The translations under genes and the position numbers were made by a program. Positions 34,910 to 47,310 of a stretch of DNA of 64,000 nucleotides are shown piece by piece. Each line of letters opens with the position of its first letter. Position 1 is the first letter of the stretch. The notes under the pieces are model-generated. The model was given only the letters and a program-made list of their open reading frames with translations, was not told the origin of the DNA and made no database searches. Source of the DNA: Eonycteris spelaea (lineage: Eukaryota; Chordata; Mammalia; Chiroptera; Pteropodidae); assembly GCA_003508835.1 (NCBI GenBank), contig PUFA01000027.1:3038001-3102000 (forward strand). Reading direction: 5' to 3'.

Positions 34910-35170
34910 CCAGGTTCTTAGCATATCATGAAAGACCCTTGACTCCCTTCCCCTTTCCAGCCTCAGCCTTCGGGCTCCAGCAGGGACAACGGTCCCCAAG
35001 TATTGTTTATTCCCATACATATCCATGAGTTTGTACATTTGGTTTCTTCCTCTGGGTCTGGCATATTTCTCTTCTTGTCTTGTTAATTTCTCCTCATCTT
35101 TCAAGAGCCAGCACAGAGGTCATTCCACATGGAAGCCTCTCTAGACTCTATTGGGTAAAGAAAACCATTC
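34910..35170 (+). mobile_element. L2 LINE fragment, sense
   Basis: The words cccttgactcccttcccctt, tctggcatatttctcttctt, atctttcaagagccagcaca and gaggtcattccacatggaag follow the L2 order (ctcatccttcaggtctcagc ... gtcacttcctcagggaagcc). It is diverged. Confidence 0.6.
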
Positions 35171-35204
35171 CCTCCTTTATGTTTCCATAGAGTTTTTTTC
35201 TTCA

Positions 35205-35400
35205 TTCAGTTATTCATTCAAGGAATATTTACTAAGAACCTTCCATGTGCCAGGCACCATCACATCTTAAGGATGCAGTAGGATCAAAAACAGACTTGGA
35301 GTTTATATTCTGGTTGAGGGTGAAAGACAATAAACTAATAAAGAAGTAAGTATACTACGGAGATAATTAAAGTAAAATAAATGGGATAGGAGTAAAGCTG
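35205..35400 (-). mobile_element. L2 LINE 3' end, antisense
   Basis: attcattcaaggaatattta, ctaagaaccttccatgtgcc, aggcaccatcacatcttaag and gacaataaactaataaagaa are the antisense L2 3' end (caaatatttattgagcacct ... atgtgccaggcac). Confidence 0.75.
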
Positions 35401-36329
35401 TCAGATACATTTGCTATTTTATATATTTTGATATATACTTCTACAATAGCTTTAATCACATTTAATTTCAACTACTCATTCACCTGCCATTTTTCTTTTA
35501 ACTGAACTATTTCCTTTTTATCATTGATTCCCTTCCTGGTGCCTGGCATGTAGTAAGTAGAGAACTAAAAATCTATATGAGGAATAAAGAAATGACAACA
35601 TCCAAATAATATAGAGAAATGCCTAGGGCCCTTCCTGCCTGTCAGAGAAGCTGGAATATTATGAGATATACAAGCCACTCTGCAGTTTCCAAGTGATAAG
35701 AACTCTGCCTTGATTGAGAGATTGGCAAATGCCCTGTGGAAAACCATCAGGATAAAGTGGAATCCAATTATTTAGGATAGATTGTAAAATTGCATGTAAG
35801 ACTTAATGAGTGGCCTTGCATCACTTGAAAGCTTCACTGTGTTCACCTTGGTGCTTAATTTCTCTTTCACTTTAGTAGGTCTAATTAAATTGATTTTTCA
35901 TCTCGTACTCATCCTAGGCCATTTAGTTGTAATGAGGAACCACAAATTGTTCCAAGTTCATACTCCAGTGTTTTTGTGATTTGTAGAAGTAAAAAGCATC
36001 CATGGCCCAGCTATGTGATTTTTCCATTCACACAATATGAGCTGTGATATTCCTACTGTTCTGCAAATAGTAACAAGCAGTATTTTACCTGATCACATGA
36101 TTTAAAGGTGACAAGGAAGTTATGCCTCATAGTTCCAGGCCCATGGTCCTGCCTAATAAAACTGGCCAAAACCATGCATTAAAGTCCTATCAAAGCATAG
36201 AAAGATCTGATAAAGTTGTTCATTTATGCAAACATTCACTGCCCACCTACTTTGAGCAAAGTGCATTGCTAGATGCTGCCAGGAATGCAAACATCATCTA
36301 GTTTTATTTTTATTTTTTGGTTCTATTTA

Positions 36330-36510
36330 TTTATTTATTTCTTAAGTTGATCAGGGTAACACTGGTTAATATAATTATATAATTTTCAGGTGTATATTAA
36401 AATTTGACATCTATATATCCTATGGTGTGATTACCACCCAAAATCCAGTTTCCTTAAGCTACCATACATTTTGACCCCTTTTGACCCTATCAAACAATCA
36501 ATTAAACTTG
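36330..36510 (-). mobile_element. L1 3' tail fragment, antisense (lineage-specific type)
   Basis: A T-rich start is followed by agttgatcagggtaacactg, gttaatataattatataatt, ttcaggtgtatattaaaatt and ttaccacccaaaatccagtt. This is the same tail type as at 38150 and resembles L1 3' ends I associate with bats. No ORF2 remains. Confidence 0.65.
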
Positions 36511-37644
36511 GCTTCTAGCTTCAAAAAACTAGTGATGGTGGGAAAAGTAAACACTCAAATATCTTCGATACAGATAGAATGTCATAAGTGGCGTGAGAAC
36601 ACGAAGCGCAGTGCTCCAAACATGGAGTCACACAGCTTTATAGAAACATTCATTACAATCAATGGGGCACAGGTTCAACTGACTTAATCCGGGACCTTCA
36701 TTATCTATGATGGCTACAGAGCATGTTCACTGATAACTTTCAGATTTATTTATTAGTTTCTGTATAGCAAATAACTTAACAGAATGAATATTTTGTAAAA
36801 TTATTTTGGCTATTGTCCTTTTCAAACATAATCAGAATATGCACTGTGGTTCAAAAGAAGGATCTCTATGGTGCACGCTGCAAATCTTTTACAGCACGCT
36901 TGATTATGCTTTTACATTGGTTCATTCATCTGAAATATGAAATGCAGATCTTAGTAAAGTTGTAAAGTAGCAGGCATTTGGCTTTGTAGTAATTTTTAAT
37001 GGGTCATATATGGCAACAGGGGTCAAGGGGGGGGATTTCTATTTTTCACCTAATGTAGAAAAGGTGCAAATCTACTTCCATAAATTAAACAAAGTCCTCA
37101 TTTTGCACCCTATAAACCCTTTCAGGATGCTGTTAAGAGCAAGTGGCGTCTCACCAGGGGCTACTTCAAAGATCAGTTCCTCATGTTCATTAGAACGAAT
37201 TTAAAGGATTACATGTAGAACTGCTGTTCGCACTTTTACTAGGCATAATTTCTGAGTGCCTGTTACACGGAACACACGTTAGAGTACTTTGCTCATGATT
37301 TCAAATTTTGCTCAACACGTTGACATTTTTTGGTGCTCTGGAAGCCCAAATGTTTCAATAACTTAGTTCATTTTACTCTTAGTGACATAATATTTAGATT
37401 CCACAATCCTTTGTATTTGTCATATTTATCACCTCGCTGCAGATGGATTTTTTAAATATAGCATTTTGGTATTTTCTGATTCGGTACGACTGTGTGCAAA
37501 TTATTGTATGATAATTGAGGGCTAGAAATAATCCGGCTTAATTAAATAAGTGACATGTCTGCGAATAACTTTCAAAATATATGTCACTTTCTCAACTGTG
37601 CTTCTTTAGAAAAAAAGGCATGTTTGTCTCTTCTCCTTTGTTGT

Positions 37645-37740
37645 TTCTTTCAACAAATATTTATTGAGCACTTACTATGTGCTAAACACTTGGTGAAGAA
37701 AACAAGACATGAACCCTCATAAAGTTTACAGTTAGTAGAT
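37645..37740 (-). mobile_element. L2 LINE 3' end, antisense
   Basis: caacaaatatttattgagca, cttactatgtgctaaacact and aaccctcataaagtttacag are a well-preserved antisense L2 3' terminus. Confidence 0.82.
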
Positions 37741-38149
37741 TAGTAACTTTTTCTTCTGCTTTCATTTTCTCCAGGTTACATTTAAGTTAGGCTTAATATT
37801 TTGTAGTGACAAGGGTTTCTACGAAGTATTACTTTTCAGGTATATCAACCTAATTTAAGAAATTGCCTTGAAAGAATAAATGTATGTGTACAAGAGTGTC
37901 TGGGGTTTTATAGTCAATAGGCTCTGCAAAAGAAGTTAAAATGGAACACATACAAAAGTGTCATCACAATAATAGAATAGTCTTATTATAAGTATGAAAC
38001 CTTCTGAGATCTAAGTATATACATTTTCTATCAAAATAGCTGCATCAATGATGATAGAATTTGAGGAACTGCTAAAAAACAATTAAGTGATAAAATCCGA
38101 TATTAAATTCTAAAAGTTAAAAAGATTATATTACTCCATATTATATTTT

Positions 38150-38620
38150 ATTAGATTTATTAGGGTGACATTGATTAATAAAATTATGTAAGTTTCAAAT
38201 TATATAATACATCATCTGTATATTGCTTTGCGTGTTCACCATCTATTTGACCCTCTTTGCCCTTCTCTACCTCCCTCTCGCCTCGCCTTCTTCTGGTAAC
38301 CACTAAACTATCGTCCTAGTTTAAGAGTTTTTGTCTGTTTGTCTTATTCCTTTGTTGCTTTTAGTTTTGTATCCCACATGTGAGTGAAATCATGTGATTC
38401 TCAACTTCTTCTGTCTGACTTAGGTCACTTAGCATAATAATCTCAAATTCCATCCATGTTGTCACAAGTGGCAGTATTTCATCTTTTCTTATGGCTGGGT
38501 AATATTCCATTGTATATATGTACCACATCTTCTTTATCCAATCATCTATCAAAGGACACACTGGTTGTTTTATAATTATCAAAAATAGTCTAGCATTTTG
38601 ATTTTTTCTATATAACTGTG
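38150..38620 (-). mobile_element. L1 3' end with ORF2 C-terminus relic, antisense
   Basis: The + strand reads tttattagggtgacattgat, taataaaattatgtaagttt, then ctggtaaccactaaactatc, ctgacttaggtcacttagca and gggtaatattccattgtata. On the minus strand 38361-38633 is open and its C-terminal part, DWIKKMWYIYTMEYYPAIRK to HMISLTCGIQN, is the ORF2p tail. The copy is 5'-truncated. It ends 141 bp upstream of a coding exon. Confidence 0.92.
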
Positions 38621-38760
38621 AAAGTGGTTTCATTTTTGGTGGTGTATGGTGGTTGTTCTAAATTTGGAGAAGTAATCACACAGAGACGAAATTGTAATTT
38701 TAAAGCCATCACGACTTTGCAAAGTTCACTTAAATTCTGCTCATGTTGGTCTTCATGCAG

Positions 38761-38905
38761 CAAAGCAGGTATTGGTGAGGTCTTCGAAGGTCACCAAGGG
38801 CCAGTGACAGGAATTAACTGCCACATGGCAGTGGGCCCAATCGACTTTTCACACCTGTTTGTCACATCATCATTTGACTGGACCGTCAAACTGTGGACTA
38901 CAAAG
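38761..38905 (+). CDS. DYNC1I1: DYNC1I1 coding exon (inferred exon 14), WD40 blade
   Basis: Internal exon of 145 bp. The first base completes the split Ser codon, then 48 codons run from [17 protein letters not shown] to [11 protein letters not shown], ending at phase 0. The acceptor is cttcatgcag and the donor gtaaga. It carries the most canonical WD40 blade of the four: the Gly-His pair in EGHQGPV opens it, and the FDWTVKLW strand closes it. [15 protein letters not shown] fits DYNC1I1; DYNC1I2 differs at several of these positions as I recall. The exon lies 141 bp downstream of the antisense L1 fragment near 38150-38620. In the known protein the next residues (HNKPLYSFED) are in another exon, which I did not find in the remaining 25 kb, so the following intron is long. 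Confidence 0.96.
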
Positions 38906-39389
38906 GTAAGAATACCTTGATTGAAATTGCAGGTAATACATAGGCAAAGAGGACAATTTTTGTTCCTGAGAATGTCGTAGGGAATCTCAAGTTTCTTCCA
39001 GATGACCTGGCACTGGAATTTGTATCACCTGCTGGTGAGCCCCATCTGCCTCAGAGCTAGTTAAAGTTCCCTTTGTTGGTCGATGTTGTTTATTTATAAA
39101 TATATAAGTAATACTTGAAAAATTTGAACACTTCTAATAGTGATAAAACCGATGTCTTCCTTAACCAACACTAACCCCACCTACGACATCCCTTCATTGC
39201 CTACCATCCCAGTCCTCAACCCACAGGTAACCTGTGTTATCAGTTTAGTGTTAATGGTCCAGAGTTTTGTGGCATGCACTTACATACATATGTACCTGTG
39301 GAAATATGTGACTTGGGACTTGGGGTTTTGGTTTGGGAGTTTATTTTTCTGGGGGTTGGGATTAGTAAAAGGCACTATAGTATTTGTGT

Positions 39390-39700
39390 TTTCAAAGGTA
39401 ATTCTGACTATGTTTGAGAGCAGGAAAAGGACAGAGCACCTTGAAGACAGGTGCAGTACCTGTGCAGGGGAAAAATGACAATAGCCTAGATCAGTAGTGT
39501 GTGATAGAGAGAAGTAGACAGATTTGTGGACAGCTTAAGAGATACATTTATGATCGATTTGGTACAAGGAAGGTGAGAAAGGAAGTCATTAGGAAAAGAC
39601 CCAGGTTTCTTGTCAAGGGACATGGTAGCCAAGTTGAACGTGCTCCTGGTGGCCAAAACATATCAGTAAGGACAATAGATTCATGCGTTCATAGTGATAC
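39390..39700 (-). mobile_element. L2 LINE fragment, antisense
   Basis: caatagcctagatcagtagt, gagaagtagacagatttgtg and aaaagacccaggtttcttgt correspond to the antisense of L2 ORF2 coding sequence downstream of the reverse transcriptase core. The open frame at 39501-39719 is antisense to it and is not a gene. Confidence 0.65.
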
Positions 39701-39879
39701 TGAAAACAATAAAAACTAACTCATTGGTCATGTATAAAGAACACTGGGGATATCAACTCATTATTTGGGAAACCATTAAGTAACAGAAAGGATCAATTGA
39801 TCATTTATGCTGAAAGAATCAAACATTTATTCTGCCTTTTCTGTATGATTTGAACATATGGATACTAAATAGGTGACCA

Positions 39880-40665
39880 GGGGGAGTTTGCCTTCACACA
39901 AATATTCCAGCTAATACAAGAAAAAGAAATGACGGGGTTTGAGCGTCACCATTTTGCATCCCCTAATGATCTAGGCCATGATTGTTGCTGATAACATAAA
40001 ATCAGAAACAACCTTCATGACTATGGAAGTACACAATACCACTTTTGATTTCCCACCCAAATCAAAACTGAATCTTACAAATCCACCATATCCCTGAATT
40101 TAGAGGCATTAAGAGAGACAGATGCAAAATGTTAAATAATACCATAGGGATGGAATCAGCCACATGTGGACTGCAGGGGGAATTTATAGGACAGTTGATC
40201 ATATTTCTGCAAACAAAAAAAAATTTTTTTCAAGGGAAAAAGAAAACGGAGGTGGAAAGTATAAAAACACAATTAATTGTAACAAAACTTAAGACATTTG
40301 AACCAATCTTAAAATATGGATCCTATATAGCTCTGGATTCAAACAACCAATTAAAAATATTAGAAACCTATCAGGGAAATGTGAATATTGACTGGATATT
40401 TATGAATTGTTATTTTTAGGTGTGATAATGATATTGTGATTATTTTAAGTGCATTTACTTTGAGGGATGCACACTGAAATATTTACAGAAGAACTTACAT
40501 GCTGTAGAGATTTGATTCAAGACAATAAGTTGGGAAGGGGAGAGCCTGTGGATACAGATGAATAAGATTGGACATATACTGATAAATATCAAAGCCAGAT
40601 ATTGGTATTATTCTATTTCTGAATATTTTTGGAAATTTTCTGTAATAAAAAACAAAAGAGGAAGG
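39880..40665 (+). mobile_element. L1 3' UTR fragment, sense (old L1M type)
   Basis: Words in order: tagaggcattaagagagaca, gaaacctatcagggaaatgt, gaatattgactggatattta, tttttaggtgtgataatgat, attgtgattattttaagtgc and gaaattttctgtaataaaaa. This matches the 3' UTR of old mammalian L1s, ending in an A-rich tail. Confidence 0.75.
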
Positions 40666-40899
40666 AATGATCAATAGTAACAAATACTTCAGAAAAATAA
40701 CATCAAGACTGAAATACAGCAGATTCTCCAAAACATCATTTTTCTTAAAGCAGAAACTTAACTCTTGTTTATATCAATTAGCCTATGGTAAAATTGGTTC
40801 ATTATATGTCATTTCACTTAAAGTCACAGAACCTATGAAAATAGGGTGGGGCACAAGTTACAATGGATTAAGGGGTGAGTGGAAGGCAAGGAAACACTG

Positions 40900-42760
40900 A
40901 GACAAATCGAGGAGTTTGGCTATGAGGAGAGGAAAATGCAAGGTAAAGAGAGAATTTTTCTCCATTTTAAAATTCTTTCTTTTTTATTTTAAGGTGGTAG
41001 AGACTGTCAAAGATGTTGTTGTGGAAAACGTTGAAAGAAAAGAGGAGAAAATCTAAAAGTGTAAGACTAAGAAAGGGCCCTAAAATAGCATGGGCAGGAA
41101 GGTGAATTTTAGATTTGGATGTCTCTTGTGTTGTCATGAAAGAGGGAATGAGGTAGATATATGTAAGTGTGTAGGTTTGGTGAATAGAAGCAGAGAGGAC
41201 TCTCATATGATGCTGTTTTCTCAATGAAGTAGGAGCCGAAATATTCGGGTGAGTGGGAAGTAGAGGTACTGAAGGGAGCAAGTTTCAGCTGGTCACAGAA
41301 GAGAAGAGGAAGGACTGGTTATGGAGGACCCAGCTGAGTTGAAGACCAAGATGTTTCAGTGGCATCAGTCTTCAGGGCTGACTTCCTCCGAGACAGCTGA
41401 GCAGCACTGAAATGGACATGGATGATGGAGACAGTTAGATGGATCTGGGGCTGGAGCTTTATCAGCATAGCACAGAAGGACAACAGAATGTGGGATTTGG
41501 AGATATAGACAAGAGAGCATTTGTTGTTAGAGATTAAGGATTCTAAGCTGGAACAGAAAGGAAATGAAACAGGAGAAAGTAAGGGAGCAAGGGATTGGAA
41601 ACCCCTATAAAAGAACAGGTATGAAGGAAATAATTGAGTATGAGAATTGGTAAAATGAGATGGTTGTTAGAAAATGGATGTTTGGACTTAGTGTTTCACA
41701 ACTGAAATAATTCCCAGCGATTTATAAAAGAAAAGTTGAGGATGTGGTCATGTCTGTATCTGATATGCTCAGTGAAAAAGTAGAAAACCAAGGTTGGGAA
41801 CACAGATTTCTGTGAGCCCAAAGCCTGTATTCCACACCAGCATACTAAGCCTTGAGACAGGAAATCCATATAAAGCTAGTTCAATCATTCAGGTGAGAGC
41901 CAGAATTTTGGCAATGGCAGGTACAGTGAGTTTATGCAGGAGAAAACAGGTCTGAGAGAGAAAGTCAAGCAGTGACTTACTGACTTGATTTGGGAGGAGA
42001 TTCAATGATGATTCTGATATTTCTGCCTTAGGCATGTGAGTGAAAGAGAGTAGCAATGACTGAAACAGGAAATAGTGGAGGAGGAATAGACAGGGTTGCC
42101 AGTAGAAAACACGCAGTCAATTGGGCATAGTTCAACTGAGATGTCTGGCAAATCCTAAAAGATGATAGAAAATACTGGAGATAAGGGGCAAGAGTAGAGT
42201 TAAAAAGATAGTTATGACAGCGATCAGTTAGTCATGTATCCAAGAGAGAAAGTTATGAGTAGAGTGAGAAATGAAGAGGACAAGGTGTGGCCTTGAGCTG
42301 TCGATGCTGCAGGATGAGATGGAATCCACAGATGGAAAAGGCAAGAAGAGCCTTTTCCACGATGAGAGCAATTTCAGTGGAGCAGTGGAGACGGATCGTG
42401 GTCATTGCAGGGTGAGGAGGGAAGATAGTGCACATAGGAAATATAGACTCCTCTCTTAGACATTCAGCTATGAACTAAAGGAGATAGAGTGGTGGCTGGC
42501 CAGGTAAGCTGGGCCAAGGACGGATTTGGTTATACTTTTTGAGAGACTTGAGCATGTTGGTGGCCTGAAGAGGAGCAGCCAATGAAAAGTATAGATGATA
42601 GTGAGTGGTTTGAAAAATTGAGAAAGGTGATATCAGGTGCCTATGTAAAATTGGGGTGAGCAGAAGGGGCACCAATTAGACTGGAAAAAATGCTTATGGA
42701 TAGGTTAACTACTTGGAAGTGGAAAGGGAAGCAGAGAATGAGAGAAGGTTTCTGTTTTCT
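40900..42760 (-). mobile_element. Long L2 LINE relic, antisense
   Basis: About 1.8 kb that is purine-rich on the + strand and follows antisense L2: tgggatttggagatatagac, gagattcaatgatgattctg, aactgagatgtctggcaaat, agcaatttcagtggagcagt, then ggttatactttttgagagac. It spans part of the CR1-clade ORF2, including the region opposite the reverse transcriptase. Reading frames on the minus strand are broken, so no functional protein remains. Confidence 0.7.
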
Positions 42761-43133
42761 TGGTGAATCAGAGGCACGCTTATCTGCCAGCAATGAGGGG
42801 AACTGAGATGCGGTAGGGAGAAGAGGAAGGTTTAGACCGGGTCCTGCGAGAGATGCGACAGGGCTCTAACTCCACAGGATGTCTGAGCATCACAAACTTG
42901 AGGACCGCCTGGGGCTTAATATCAAAGATCCATTTTATGGGTGCTGTCTAATTTAAGTTTTGTAAGAGCACTAGGAATTGCATGAAATTACCATTGTTGA
43001 ATCTCTTAGGTCTTCGGAAACCACCTGAATCTGACATTCAAAGCTGTCCACAACCTATTCCCAACTGACTATAGCAAGGCCTATAAATTCAGGTGCAGGA
43101 GATATATCATTTCTCTACAATTCTAAAATAAGG

Positions 43134-43322
43134 GATTCTCAAAGTGTGCCCTTTGATCGTCATGGGCAGCATTCCCCAGGACTAATTAGAAATGCAAATT
43201 ATCAGGGCCCCATTCCAGACCTTCTGCATCAAAAACTCTGGGGGTGAGGCCTGGCAATCTGTGTATTTGACAAGTTATCCAAGTGATTCTGATGCTGCTA
43301 AAAGTTTGAACAGCTGTGCTCC
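43134..43322 (+). mobile_element. MER5-like hAT element
   Basis: gattctcaaagtgtgccctt, agaaatgcaaattatcaggg, ccccattccagaccttctgc, ctctgggggtgaggcctggc and gtgattctgatgctgctaaa, then agtttgaacagctgtg, follow the MER5/Charlie-derived order. No clear 8-bp duplication was found. Confidence 0.8.
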
Positions 43323-44046
43323 AAACCAGCGTGAAGTTTTATTTCAAATTCCCCATCCTATAGCGCTACTGGGACAGAGGTGAGTTTGAGGGGGTCACTC
43401 CTTTCTCTTCAGGATTGTGTTTGGGAACCAGGAAGCTAGTTCAGGGTTCAGGCAGGAGAATAAAAACCAATGCCACCACCCCAACCAGGTTTCCTGATAT
43501 AATTAATACCCTACTTGTTCTGGCCAGGGGCTTGTACTGTGATACACCTGGAAACCCCAAATTTATCATGACCTTTGTGGTGATGCGCTGAGAGCAACAG
43601 TCACACTTGATACTCCCGACAACATTGCCCAGAGTCTTCCTCCTCTTCGTAATCTGAACATGCATTAAATTTAAAGGAAAAGGTATCAACATCTCTTAAA
43701 ATTACTAATCACTTTTGCAAGATTATGATGGAAAATAACCTTCTTAATGTTAACAAAAGGGAGAAGTGAAAATACAAATATTATTTTGGATATAGTGGAA
43801 ATCAAGGCTTTCGGTTTTTTTTTTCCAGTCTTGTTGAAAATGAGGATTTTTAGATAGGTATAGAGCAGAGGGAATAATAAGTAATTATTTTTCAGTCCCT
43901 CCTGACAATAATAATTACCTTAGTTATCTTCATTTTAAACTGATTGGGTAACTTGGAGTCATTTGATCATTTAAAGAAAGGTGAAGTTTATGGTGGAGCC
44001 GTACTAGACAATTGAGTTAGTGATACCTTCACACTTAAGAAGATTA
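43323..44046. other. Intronic sequence without recognised features
   Basis: Single-copy-looking AT-rich intron between a hAT relic and a MaLR LTR. A T-run lies near 43817-43824. Confidence 0.5.
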
Positions 44047-44405
44047 TGTTTCAGGCATTGTGGGCTTCTGTAGCAAAATCCCACACTGGATGGCTTATAA
44101 ACAACATATTTATTTCTTGAAATTCTGGAGGCTTGGAAGCCCAATATCGAAACGCCAGCATGGTCACGTTCCGGCGAGGGCCCTCTTCCTGGTTCATAGC
44201 AGATACCTCTTGCTGTGTCCCCACACGTGCAAGGCGCTAGGGAGCCCCATGGGCTCTCTTCTATAAGTCACTAATTCCATTCATGAAGGCTCCTCCCTCA
44301 TGACTTAATCATATCTCAAAGGCCCCCACCTCCTAAAACCATCACATTGGGATTAGGCTTTCAACATAAGAATTTTGGGAGGACATAAATATTCAAACCA
44401 TAGCA
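44047..44405 (-). mobile_element. MaLR LTR, antisense
   Basis: gtttcaggcattgtgggctt, tggcttataaacaacatatt, ttctggaggcttggaagccc, gagggccctcttcctggttc, cttgctgtgtccccacacgt and caacataagaattttgggag, then the end ccatagca. This is an antisense MLT1/MST-type solo LTR. Confidence 0.85.
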
Positions 44406-47175
44406 GACTGCAAATTAAATAATATAAGGAAGAGACCTTCAAATTGTGGAAAGAGTTGATGCTAAAAAATAAGACTTTGAACGAGTCAGAAGTCAAATTT
44501 TAAAAATGACTTCAATATGATACTTTATGCATACAACTAAGTGTAGCTTAAAAAAGATAACCAAAAAAGTTGAAAGGCAAACCAAACAACAGGAAAATTT
44601 GGCAACACGGACATGCATTTTGTGCATTCTCCTGACCAATAATTTCTATTTCTAAAATAAAGCTAAAATATTAGGAAAGAAAATCTGTATTTTGAGGGAG
44701 AACATTATGTGGAAATTAGCACACAAAGCAAAATGAATTAAATCTTAATGCCTGTAGCCAAGTCCATATCTATTCACTTTGCATAAGTCATGTGATTGCA
44801 AAGAGACAATAGCTTCACACACTTTTAGGAAGAGAAAAGCTATAATTTTAAAGATAGCTAAAAATGAAATTTCTCTACACAGGATTTTAGAAATATTACT
44901 GTAAAATAGAATAAGTATACTTAGAAAAAATACAGTCATTGTCAATTCTCTTTATGACTTGAAAACTTAATATTACCATTACATTTATATATGGTTTTAT
45001 TTAAATTTTTCATGAAGATTGGGCAGGTTGAACTGGGAAAAGCTAAAGGAAGAACATAATACTGCATATTTTTGGAAGTTTGGGTTTCTAAATAGTCCCC
45101 AAAGAGTGGTTTAGTTCTTGAAAGCAAATAGTCACACTGATCACAAGTGAAAAATTAACCTACCTAATAATATTATAGAATCTTGAAATTTTAAAATGAT
45201 TCTTTCTGGTTTCATTAGTTTCATTAGTTGACAATAAGAGAAAATAAGTAGTTGTGTATTAGTGACATAGGTAGGCAGATTCTTTTAATTTTTATTTTGT
45301 TAGAAATGTAATGCAATATTATTAAAGGCATACTTTTTTTTTAAAGAATAGCATTGTAACCATTTTTGACAGTGAGAGAAACTTATCATCACCTTAATTA
45401 TCAACATTTTAACTTTTTACCTGTATGCAAGAAAAGTAGAGGAAATAAACTATATGACCCTTGGCACAGTGAATAGAGTGAAAATACAACCATGTATAGA
45501 AATTAGTATTGCTATAGTTGGTTAGCTTATAGGCATATAACAGGAGGGTCCAAATGAATAGCAGAACAATCAGTTGTGTGCTGATTAGGGTGTAAGGAAT
45601 GGATGGGCATGGAAGATATTTGGAGGTCCTCTGCCTATCCACATGGTGTGGCCTCCCATGGGAGATCTTTTCATGTGAATTCCCACATCAAGCATCATCT
45701 CTCTCTCTTTTCTCTGTATGCCCAGCTTCCCCTTCCCTTCGACACATTAAAAACAAAACACAGCACCTTGTTGCCTCTTTTCCATTCTGTTTTATCTTCT
45801 GCCTTTTCCCACCAAACAGCAGTTTTACTTCTTCCAACCTGTCTTTATCCCAGTGATCACCATGAAACCTGCTTCCTCAAAAGTTGCCCTGATCTCCTAC
45901 TTCCAAGGTCATTTTGCCATTTTCATTTCATGACTTTGCCGTATCAGTAATATTGATTAGCATCTTAGCACATTCTTCTTTCAATATATCAATAAAGCTC
46001 TATTTTTAAGAAAACAGTAAAAAGCTGCATACTTAAAAGTCTATCCTTGATGCTCTTTTAAAAAATATTTTTAAATGCATTACCTGAATACATTCTATTG
46101 AGTACCAGTTCTTACCTTTTACTATATATCTTAACACATTAAATTTCCCATCCATCAAGAAATGCTGGAGTTGATGCTTAAAAATAAAGTATGAACTCTT
46201 GGCTGGATGAAAACATTCATTATTCCACTCAGCTTTCTGTTTGCTGAGGTTTGGATAATTTTTTTCCCCTGTACTGTAGCTTAGCTTAGTGGCTAGACAA
46301 GTTATGAGTCTTTGGGCTTTTTATCGTTGCATCCAGTTTGGAAAGTTTCAGTGGATTCCAGTTAAACATTGGGTTAATATTTGTTTTGGTCCTGATACAG
46401 CTTCATAAGCATCAAGTTCTTGATACTGTTTATGTATTTGCCAACTCAGTCCCTTCCTTTAGACTTCAAAGGACTTGTGTTTCTTCTGCTTGTATTGATG
46501 ATGATATTCTGCAAATCCTTTCTGTACTAAAACTTTGGGGCCTATAATTCCATTCCTTTGTGTTGACTGGTCAGGTATATGGCCTGACTTAACCTATGTC
46601 AGTATTTGATGTGGATCCTGGACAGCACCCTGGGGTGCTATCATCCAAGAAACCTTTCAGGACACACATTTGATTGACGGAAATCACTGACTTCCTCTAA
46701 ATGTATCTTGACATTGTATAATCTGTCCTAGCAGTCAACATACATCTCAGTCCTCTAATCTTTTAACAAAACAGTGACTCTGATAAAATTTTCTAAGTGA
46801 TCGAGGGTGGTGACTTGGCACAAATTAGAAAGATAATCTTCAATTTTCAAGCAACTACTGTGAAATCAATAAATAATTATTATCATTTCAGTTCTCCATC
46901 CTCTGCCAAGGTTAAAATATAAAATGACTATCATCACTCATTTTTCCCCCTCTTAGCTACTAGAAAGGAATATAATTTAAGTTTTTTACAAAAAAAGAAA
47001 TGGGAAGAATTTTGTTTCAAGGAAAAACATTAGTTATTATGTTTAAAATGTATTCATTAAAAATGATCATGTACTGAAATAAATGTGAAATATGTGTATA
47101 GTATAGATAACATAATAATAAAAATACTTTTGTCTTGCCCACTGAATCACATTTAGTATGTGTAGAATTCCCACT
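44406..47175. other. Intronic sequence, few recognisable features
   Basis: Very AT-rich. A C+T-rich patch at 45690-45950 resembles diverged sense L2 (ctgatctcctacttccaagg), but not well enough to call. Open frames of 85 and 115 codons over it are in different frames and lack domains. Confidence 0.45.
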
Positions 47176-47179
47176 CTTT

Positions 47180-47310
47180 CAGCATAAGAACGCGCACTCC
47201 TTGACAGCAGGCCCACATCATTTTGTCTGCCTCCCCAGTACCTGGCATAGTCTTGGCACATGCTAGGCACTGAATAAATCATTCAATTAATACATGAATG
47301 AATAATCCCT
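47180..47310 (+). mobile_element. L2 LINE 3' end, sense
   Basis: ctccttgacagcaggcccac, attttgtctgcctccccagt, acctggcatagtcttggcac and atgctaggcactgaataaat match the L2 3' end, with a short aatgaat tail. Confidence 0.82.

Larger units (their letters stand above)
34703..38760 (+). other. DYNC1I1: DYNC1I1 intron (inferred intron 13)
   Basis: A 4058 bp GT-AG intron (gtgatt ... catgcag) that interrupts a Ser codon after its second base. It holds L2 fragments on both strands (34910-35400, 37645-37740), a short L1 tail (36330-36510) and an antisense L1 3' fragment (38150-38620). Between 35400 and 36330 and between 36510 and 37640 I see only AT-rich sequence. Confidence 0.9.
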
